The notes under the pieces were generated by a model. The model saw nothing but the letters and a program-made list of their open reading frames with translations, did not search any database and was not told where the DNA came from. From contig NZ_AP022601.1 in assembly GCF_010726765.1 (NCBI RefSeq), positions 310,001-374,000 on the forward strand: a stretch of 64,000 nt of DNA, in the 5' to 3' direction. Position 1 is the stretch's first letter; every line of letters begins with the position of its first letter. Shown in pieces: positions 58,865 to 64,000 of the stretch. The position numbers and the translations under genes were made by a program. Origin of the DNA: Mycobacterium gallinarum (GTDB taxonomy: Bacteria; Actinomycetota; Actinomycetes; Mycobacteriales; Mycobacteriaceae).

Positions 58865-61153
58865 TTACGTCCAGCGTCTGTCGAAGCCGGCCTTGCGCAA
58901 TTCGATCTGATCCAGACGGTCCTGTTCGGTGATGAAGTCCTCTGCGGGCAGGAACTCGCGGAGCTCGTCGTGCGTCATGACGCGCTGATCCACGATGCGG
59001 GGTTGATTCGGCGAGTCGGAGTCGATGTCCTGGAACCGGATCGCCAGGGTGCCCTGATTCAAGTCATCCGTCGAAATCCAATTCGCCGCAAGCGGATCCG
59101 TCGGCGAGATCACCACGGTATAGGTGCCGTCCGGGTTTCTCTTCGCCTGTTCCATGTTCAGGCTCGCGGGCTCGTTCCGGTAGTCGTTCGTGATGGTCCA
59201 CACGTTGTAGGTCGGCACGACGAAGTATCCGGCGTCGCCGGGATCGATGGTGAGCACGAGAGCCTCGTTGTCGTCGAGTTGAAAGTGACCGTTGCTTTGC
59301 AGCTGGTTGGCGAGGAACTCCGCATTGCTGGACGGCTGGCTGACGCTGTTGACAGGGCGAGGTTCCCCGGTTTCCGGGTCGGTGGTCGCCAGCGCCATGT
59401 ACTTTTCCTGTTCCGCTGCGCCACGCACGATCAGAATCGTCGCGGCGAACCCGCCCCGCAGAGCCGGAGGCATGTACGGCACTGGCGGAATAGCCGATGC
59501 CAGGGCGACGAGCAGGGGATTGCCCACGATGCTTTCTCCGAGGAACGCGAAGCCGCCGAACTGAGCGAACATGCTGGGCGGCGGGCCCGCGACGCGCTCG
59601 ACGGTGAGGCTCATCGGATTTTCTTCGTTCCAATCACCCAAGGTGTCGCGCACCGCAACGATCGTCGATCCGTTGGTCAGCTGCAGGTGATTCGGCCGTC
59701 CGTCTGCGGGCTCTCGATCGACGGTGATCTCGAAGCTTCCGTCCTCGTTGACCATCTCCGGGGTGATGGTCATGACCGTGGTCGTCGTTCCTGAAGCGCC
59801 CGACAGCACACTGAAGGTGACGTTGGTCGGCCGTGCTTCGACGTTGTCCCAGTCGTGAAACTGGCCTTTGATGACGTACGTCGACGCACCGTTGACACCT
59901 ATGAAGCGGTAGACGGTGTCAGGGTTGTCGTAGAGGATTCGGGTCCCGGCCACGTACCGGTCGTCCCAGAAGTGCGGCGGGGCGACCTGGGCGACCACCG
60001 TCGGGTTCATCGAGTCGAGTAGCAGCTGCTGGAACGAGGCGGCCCTGGCGTATTCGTCGACCGCCCGGTCGAGCTGCGCCATGTTCTCCGCGTCGATGCC
60101 TTCGGGGTACAGCCGATTGGCTGCGGCCAGGAACTGCTGGCGCAGCACTACTTTCATCGCCGTGACGGGGAACGACTGCGCAGTTTGTTCGGCGATCTCC
60201 TCGGCGCTGAATTGCTGAGGTGTGGCCAGCGGGCTGGTGGCTGCGGCGGCCACATTTTCGGTCACCAACGCCGGGACCGGCACACTGGCGGTGGAAACCG
60301 CGCGCGAATCAAGATTGCCGAGTTCCCGGCGCACCCACCCCAGCATGGCCCACGCCATCGGAGGCTGCGGTGGTGCCACCGGTCCGGTGGCCGCCTGCGA
60401 GCTGAAACCTAAAGCGGACAACACCGTTCCGACCACGCCGCCGATGTCGGTAGACACTGTCGCTGCAGGGGCGGGCACCCGCGGCAAGTCCTTCGGCGAC
60501 GGCGGGACGATCGCGGCGAACACTTTCTCGACCGTGGCAGGCGGTGGATCGGCGACCGCGAAGGTGCTCGATGTGTCTCGCGCTTCTGGTTGGTTGGTGA
60601 CTGTTGATGTGGGGGGTTGTTGCCGCGAGTCCGCAAATGCCTGACGGGCGGTGTCCACTTGGTCGGCCAGCGAGATGCTTCTGCTACGCGTGTTCGGCTG
60701 GCGGGTCACGCGATTCGAGTCTTCGCCCCTGTTCTTCTTCGACCCGGCAAACGCGTCGCTGTTGTCGTCGTGATCGTCTTCGTCGTCTGCGCCGGCTTGT
60801 TCGTCGCTAACGTCATCATCGTTCGTGTTGTCATCGTTCGTGGTGATGCCGCCGGTGTTCACGCCGGTCACTGCGCCCGATATACCGGTCGTCGCACCCG
60901 TCGCACCCGTCGCACCCGTCGCGCCCGATGCACCCGTATAGCCCGAGCCCCCTCCGCTCGCGGGCCCGGTGTCCGACGTCCCCGTGCCGCCGGATGACGA
61001 GTCGGAGGCACCGGACGGGCCGTCCTGTGCAAATGCCACAGCTGGGCTGTTGGCGACGGCGACTCCGATCCCGAGCGCGACCGCCAGCGCGCCGACCCTG
61101 CCGATGAAACGTCCATAGCCGGTTGACGTCGTTGCCAAGGAGTTCGTAGCCAT
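58865..61153 (-). CDS. Large secreted repeat-bearing protein with DUF1214-like domain
   Basis: A 762-residue protein. A signal peptide (VGALAVALGIGVAVANSPAVAFA) ends near residue 40. A Gly/Ser/Ala/Thr-rich tract with GATGATGATGATT follows, then an acidic Asn/Asp stretch (TNDDNTNDDD) and a disordered region to about residue 250. The C-terminal half resembles DUF1254/DUF1214 proteins: ILYDNPDTVYRFIGVNG, then YNVWTITNDYRN and DGTYTVVISPTDPLAANWI. Start chosen at the ATG before ATNSLATT, with GAAAGG upstream. Cell-envelope location is likely; function unknown. Confidence 0.8.
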   Translation of the reverse strand: MATNSLATTSTGYGRFIGRVGALAVALGIGVAVANSPAVAFAQDGPSGASDSSSGGTGTSDTGPASGGGSGYTGASGATGATGATGATTGISGAVTGVNTGGITTNDDNTNDDDVSDEQAGADDEDDHDDNSDAFAGSKKNRGEDSNRVTRQPNTRSRSISLADQVDTARQAFADSRQQPPTSTVTNQPEARDTSSTFAVADPPPATVEKVFAAIVPPSPKDLPRVPAPAATVSTDIGGVVGTVLSALGFSSQAATGPVAPPQPPMAWAMLGWVRRELGNLDSRAVSTASVPVPALVTENVAAAATSPLATPQQFSAEEIAEQTAQSFPVTAMKVVLRQQFLAAANRLYPEGIDAENMAQLDRAVDEYARAASFQQLLLDSMNPTVVAQVAPPHFWDDRYVAGTRILYDNPDTVYRFIGVNGASTYVIKGQFHDWDNVEARPTNVTFSVLSGASGTTTTVMTITPEMVNEDGSFEITVDREPADGRPNHLQLTNGSTIVAVRDTLGDWNEENPMSLTVERVAGPPPSMFAQFGGFAFLGESIVGNPLLVALASAIPPVPYMPPALRGGFAATILIVRGAAEQEKYMALATTDPETGEPRPVNSVSQPSSNAEFLANQLQSNGHFQLDDNEALVLTIDPGDAGYFVVPTYNVWTITNDYRNEPASLNMEQAKRNPDGTYTVVISPTDPLAANWISTDDLNQGTLAIRFQDIDSDSPNQPRIVDQRVMTHDELREFLPAEDFITEQDRLDQIELRKAGFDRRWT
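60891..60926 (+). repeat. 9-bp tandem repeat in coding region
   Basis: Four near-identical GTCGCACCC units (the last has one change), encoding the Gly-Ala-Thr repeats of the secreted protein on the minus strand. Copy changes would keep frame. Confidence 0.85.
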
Positions 61154-61279
61154 GGAAGGCCTTTCGTGCATCAACTGATCGAGATTCAGCTGTCTGCTCG
61201 ACGGTAATGGCGGTCCAGCCGTTTCCGCATGCACTTTCGTTGTTTGCGGGCAGCCGGATACTTCCGTGCCGGCGATAGT

Positions 61280-61301
61280 TCATGTACCTTTTGGTACATG
61301 A
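61280..61301. promoter_or_regulatory. Palindrome over the SRPBCC start codon
   Basis: Arms TCATGTACC and GGTACATGA, perfect over 9 bases each, with a TTTT spacer. The right arm contains the ATG at 61298. No SD fits in between, so the transcript may be leaderless and the site may be an operator for the TetR encoded next. Confidence 0.65.
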
Positions 61302-61744
61302 TTACCGACGATGGCGTCGAGATCGACGCACCGGCCACAGTCGTCTGGGATGTCTTCAGCGACGTCGAACGTTGGCCCGAATGGACGGCCTCCGTCACCC
61401 GCCTGGTCGCGCTCGACGGACCCGGCATCTCCGTGGGCAAACGGTTCGAGATCAAGCAACCGCGCATGCCGAAGCTCGTCTGGGAGGTCACGGATGTCGA
61501 ACCGGGCAGGTCATGGACGTGGGTCCAGCGTTCGCCCGGTGGGCTGACCAAGGCGAGCCATGACATCGAGGCGCTCGCCGACGGCCGTACCCGAGTACGT
61601 CAGCAGATCGACCAGGGCGGACCGGTTGGGGCTTTGGTCGGGCTGCTCATGCGTCGACTGACGCGGAGATACCTCGAGTTGGAGGCCGCAGGCCTGAAAG
61701 CGCGAAGCGAGCAGTCATACCACCTCAATGGCCCGGCCTCCTGA
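61298..61744 (+). CDS. SRPBCC-fold (START/polyketide cyclase-like) protein
   Basis: A 148-residue helix-grip protein: GVEIDAPATVVWDVFSDVERWPEWTASV at the start, WEVTDVEPGRSWTWVQRSPG in the middle, and a C-terminal helix RRYLELEAAGLKARSE. Such proteins bind hydrophobic ligands. It overlaps the TetR gene by 17 bases, so ligand binding and regulation may be linked. Confidence 0.85.
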   Translation: MITDDGVEIDAPATVVWDVFSDVERWPEWTASVTRLVALDGPGISVGKRFEIKQPRMPKLVWEVTDVEPGRSWTWVQRSPGGLTKASHDIEALADGRTRVRQQIDQGGPVGALVGLLMRRLTRRYLELEAAGLKARSEQSYHLNGPAS

Positions 61745-62267
61745 CCTCGAGCGCCGCCAAGAACTGCTTGACGCAGTGGTCACGGAATTCGCTGCGCGCG
61801 GGATCGGTGACAGGTCATTGCGCGACGTTGCGGCGGCGGTCGGGACGAGCCATCGGATGCTGTTGCACCACTTCGGCTCACGGAACGAACTGCTGCTCGC
61901 GATTGTCGGGGAGGTTGAACGTCGCCAGATGTCGATGATGAGTGACCTGCCCACCGAACCAGCCGACGCCATCGGGGCGATGTGGGCCGACCTGCGAAGG
62001 CCTGAACTGCGCCCCTTCGAGCGCCTGTTCTTCGAGTGCTACGCGCGCGGCGCACAGGGCGAGGCGCCCTTCTCCGGAATGCTGCCCGGCGCTGTGAACG
62101 ACTGGCTGACCGACGACGCCGCCCGGGCAGTCGATCCCGCGATGATGCGTCTGGGTCTGGCCGTCGCGCGGGGTCTGTTGCTCGATCTGGTCGCCACGGA
62201 CGATCGCAATGGGGTCGATGCGGCGCTGGCAGCATTTGTGGATCTGCTGCGTCGAGCAGGCGTTTAG
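61728..62267 (+). CDS. TetR-family transcriptional regulator
   Basis: A 179-residue TetR protein with helix-turn-helix at about residues 25-50 (IGDRSLRDVAAAVGTSHRMLLHHFGSRNELL). It has a short ligand-binding domain. The gene overlaps the end of the SRPBCC gene and would be co-transcribed; the 61280 palindrome is the likely site for autoregulation. Confidence 0.88.
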   Translation: MARPPDLERRQELLDAVVTEFAARGIGDRSLRDVAAAVGTSHRMLLHHFGSRNELLLAIVGEVERRQMSMMSDLPTEPADAIGAMWADLRRPELRPFERLFFECYARGAQGEAPFSGMLPGAVNDWLTDDAARAVDPAMMRLGLAVARGLLLDLVATDDRNGVDAALAAFVDLLRRAGV

Positions 62268-62363
62268 GCCGTAGCTGCCCGTGGGTAGCCTGGTGACGTC
62301 GGGGGTCGAAACTGACCAGCATTTCCGCAAGTCGCGGGCGTGCAGATCGAAGGAGTCGACCTG

Positions 62364-62702
62364 ATGAGTGTCAAGAAAGCCGTCCTAGCGGCCATATGTG
62401 CCGGTGCTGTGGCAGGCGGTGCACTGGGGATTGGCGCGGGTGTCGGCAACGCCGATCCGAAGTGGCCGGGTCCGCCGTGGCCCGGTCCAGGTCCGGGGGT
62501 GAATGTCGGCGGGCCGGGTAATCCCCTGCCGCCCGGGCAGCGCGGCCTTCCGCCGCCGGGGCATCGTGGCTTCGTGCCGATGTGGGCGCCACCTGCTCCG
62601 CCGCCGCCGTACTGGGCGCCGTGGCTCCCGGTGGAGTGGAACAGTGAGCTGAACGCCTGGGGCGTTCAGTGGGAAGGTGGTTTCAGAACCGCGCCGTTCT
62701 GA
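62364..62702 (+). CDS. Small secreted Pro/Gly/Trp-rich protein
   Basis: A 112-residue protein with a signal peptide (SVKKAVLAAICAGAVAGGALGIGAGVGNA) cleaved before DPKWPG. The mature part is rich in Pro, Gly and Trp (WPGPPWPGPGPG, APPAPPPPYWAPW). Similar small exported proteins are frequent in mycobacteria, with no known role. ATG 62364 has AAGGAG 9 bases upstream. Confidence 0.8.
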   Translation: MSVKKAVLAAICAGAVAGGALGIGAGVGNADPKWPGPPWPGPGPGVNVGGPGNPLPPGQRGLPPPGHRGFVPMWAPPAPPPPYWAPWLPVEWNSELNAWGVQWEGGFRTAPF

Positions 62703-62717
62703 TGTCACGTCAGCGGA

Positions 62718-62745
62718 AGCCCCGTCCTTTTTTGGGCGGGGCTTT
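62718..62745. terminator. Strong hairpin terminator
   Basis: An 11-bp stem, AAGCCCCGTCC with GGGCGGGGCTT, closed by a six-T loop and followed by TTC. It lies between the convergent 62364 and 62754 genes and could serve both. Confidence 0.75.
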
Positions 62746-62753
62746 CGTGGCTT

Positions 62754-62951
62754 TCATTGCTCGTCGCTGCTGCGCCGGTCGCCGATGAACTCCAGGAGAC
62801 GAGGATCGTCGGAGGTGAACCGTTCCATTTCCTCACCGCCGTCGCACCGCAACAATGCCACGGTGACAGAGCCGCTCACTCGGGCGAGCACCTCCCACAA
62901 AGCTCCGGAGTCCTGCCAGCGCTGAAGTTCGGCCACGCGGTCGACATCCAT
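62754..62951 (-). CDS. Small hypothetical protein
   Basis: A 65-residue, acidic protein starting MDVDRVAELQRWQDSG, with a beta-rich centre (SVTVALLRCDGGEEMERFTSDD). No membrane helix, no known motif. GAAGGG abuts the ATG, so the true start may be a few codons later. Convergent with the secreted protein gene and divergent from the Ntn hydrolase gene. Confidence 0.65.
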   Translation of the reverse strand: MDVDRVAELQRWQDSGALWEVLARVSGSVTVALLRCDGGEEMERFTSDDPRLLEFIGDRRSSDEQ

Positions 62952-63009
62952 CCCTTCACGATTCCACGGTGCAGAGTGAGACGAACGCCATCTGGGTAAG
63001 AGGTGAGGT

Positions 63010-63705
63010 GTGACGGTCGTTCTCGCATTGCGGTGTGCCGATGGGCTGGTGATGGCGTCGGACTCGCAGATCACCGATCCCGTGCGTGCAGTGAGTTATC
63101 CAGCCCAGAAACTGCACGCACTCGGCAAGCACGCGGCGTGGGGTGGGAGCGGATCTCGGGCCGTGCTGTTCGACCTCGAGCAGATCTTCGTTGCCGAGGC
63201 GGACGCGATCGTCGAAGCGCCAGATGTCGGGCACGCCCTCCAGCAGCGCGTCGTGCCTGTGCTGGAGCAGCACTACAGCTCGTTCATCCCAGAGGTTCCC
63301 GGTGGGAAACCCGGTGCGACACCAGCGACGTACATGTTGGCCGCGGGCTACTCCGACGGCAAGCCGTTCATCGTCGACATCGATCCGCACGGCTTGATCG
63401 GACATCACGAAGAGACCGGCTTTCAGGCAGTCGGCAGTGGCTCGCCGATGGCCCAGCAGGCCTACGCGCTGCTCGCCCATTTTCAGATGTCCAAGCGCAG
63501 TGTCGACTACGGCGTCGTGGCAGCCCTGCGGGTACTTGACACTCTGGACACCTCCTCGCCGAGCATCGGCGGTCCGATGGATATCTGCCGGATGACACCT
63601 GATGGGGCCCGGCACTTCGACGAGGAAGAAGTCGCGCAGGTCCGTGAGCATGTCGCCAAATGGATTGAGTTGGAGCAGAAGGCGATCGACGAACTGTTCG
63701 GGTGA
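63010..63705 (+). CDS. Proteasome-fold Ntn hydrolase
   Basis: A 231-residue protein with a proteasome beta/HslV-like N-terminus, MTVVLALRCADGLVMASDSQ. Removal of Met exposes Thr2. Asp18 and Lys34 (YPAQKLHAL) fall at the +16 and +32 spacing of Thr1, Asp17 and Lys33 in true proteasome subunits, and AVGSGSPMAQQA matches the Ser129 region. The active site thus looks intact without a propeptide. It is distinct from PrcB, which has a propeptide. GTG start after GAGGTGAGGT. Substrate and assembly are unknown. Confidence 0.82.
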   Translation: MTVVLALRCADGLVMASDSQITDPVRAVSYPAQKLHALGKHAAWGGSGSRAVLFDLEQIFVAEADAIVEAPDVGHALQQRVVPVLEQHYSSFIPEVPGGKPGATPATYMLAAGYSDGKPFIVDIDPHGLIGHHEETGFQAVGSGSPMAQQAYALLAHFQMSKRSVDYGVVAALRVLDTLDTSSPSIGGPMDICRMTPDGARHFDEEEVAQVREHVAKWIELEQKAIDELFG

Positions 63706-63816
63706 TTCGCGCCCGGCGTGCTCAAGGGCCGCCCGAAGACGCGGCAGTCGCCGCGGGATGGGTTTCGACGATGTCGACACGCTGGACTTCTGCCCTGCAT
63801 CATCCGCGGCGAGAAG

Positions 63817-63835
63817 GTAGGTAAACCTACCCTCA
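63817..63835 (+). promoter_or_regulatory. IdeR-like iron box
   Basis: The 19 bases GTAGGTAAACCTACCCTCA fit the IdeR/DtxR consensus (TWAGGTWAGSCTWACCTWA-type) at about 15 of 19 positions, and include an inverted repeat GGTAGGT-AA-ACCTACC at 63816-63831. It lies 26 bases before the ATG of the MbtK-like gene. Confidence 0.7.
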
Positions 63836-63860
63836 GTGGCTCCGGTAGGCTCGGCGGGCG

Positions 63861-64000
63861 ATGACCGACATTGACGAGGCCCCGTCACCCGTCTTGCCGC
63901 GCGAGCTGACGTCGATTTCCGACGAGGTCCGCGCCGTAGGTGCACCGCCGACGCCTGCTCTGGGCGAGCCGTACCGCGTCAGGCTGGCCGACGCCACCGC
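63861..64000 (+). CDS. mbtK: MbtK-like lysine N-acyltransferase, 5' part
   Basis: The first 46 codons of a gene cut by the right edge. The segment SISDEVRAVGAPPTPALGEPYRVRLADAT resembles the N-terminus of mycobactin lysine N6-acyltransferase MbtK (Rv1347c), which has a similar DQVRR...PPVPSLEPPYGLRVA pattern. The upstream IdeR-like box supports an iron-uptake role. Assignment rests on a short sequence plus the promoter. Confidence 0.6.
   Translation, partial: MTDIDEAPSPVLPRELTSISDEVRAVGAPPTPALGEPYRVRLADAT

Noticed and set aside
1..64000. tRNA or rRNA genes, CRISPR arrays, insertion sequences, prophage genes
   Set aside because: No cloverleaf-like tRNA ends, no spaced direct repeats and no transposase or integrase motifs were seen; the 13E12-type gene is the only possibly mobile coding element.

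Overview
The window looks like chromosome from a fast-growing, environmental mycobacterium (Mycolicibacterium type). The evidence is the high G+C content, frequent GTG and TTG starts, F420-type luciferase-like oxidoreductases, a 13E12-family HNH gene behind a mycobacterial SOS box, a LexA site of the TCGAAC-N4-GTTCGA type, an IdeR-like iron box before an MbtK-like acyltransferase, and very large families of acyl-CoA enzymes. No rRNA, tRNA, CRISPR array or insertion sequence was seen. Coding density is very high, and no gap between genes exceeds about 225 bases.

Positions 1-50098 form one catabolic super-cluster of about 45 genes in short divergent operons. It holds a fused class III CoA transferase, four acyl-CoA ligases, six acyl-CoA dehydrogenases, six crotonases, two MaoC-type hydratases, four SDR proteins, three LLM (luciferase-like) oxidoreductases, three SnoaL-like proteins and five amidohydrolase-2 (ACMSD-like) proteins. 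It also holds a cysteine-less thiolase with its DUF35 partner (an Ltp2/ChsH2-type retro-aldolase arrangement), an HpcH/HpaI aldolase, a TauD-type dioxygenase, a D-2-hydroxyacid dehydrogenase and two DapB-like dehydrogenases. The regulators are an IclR (13626-14489) and a TetR (41405-42193). Together these suggest CoA-dependent breakdown of a complex, probably cyclic, carboxylic acid; the substrate cannot be read from the sequence. A 13E12-type HNH gene sits inside the cluster at 12170-13549.

Two operator families tie the cluster together. Motif A (GAGAAY-N4-RTTCTC) lies before four of the five amidohydrolase genes and abuts the TetR gene itself. Motif B (17 bp, CGNTAA-YGGYG-TTWNCG) lies in three divergent promoters. 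The region 45772-45867 carries both. This looks like an undescribed regulon and is the most interesting content of the window.

Positions 50082-55667 are an N-acetylglucosamine/amino-sugar locus: PTS IICB divergent from IIA-nagB-nagA-aldehyde dehydrogenase. From 55672 to the right edge come a flavin monooxygenase, a patatin-like lipase, a large secreted repeat-bearing DUF1214-like protein, an SRPBCC-TetR pair with a palindrome over its start codon, small proteins, a proteasome-fold Ntn hydrolase, and the 5' end of an MbtK-like siderophore acyltransferase behind an iron box. This right part looks like housekeeping chromosome; the left 50 kb look accessory.
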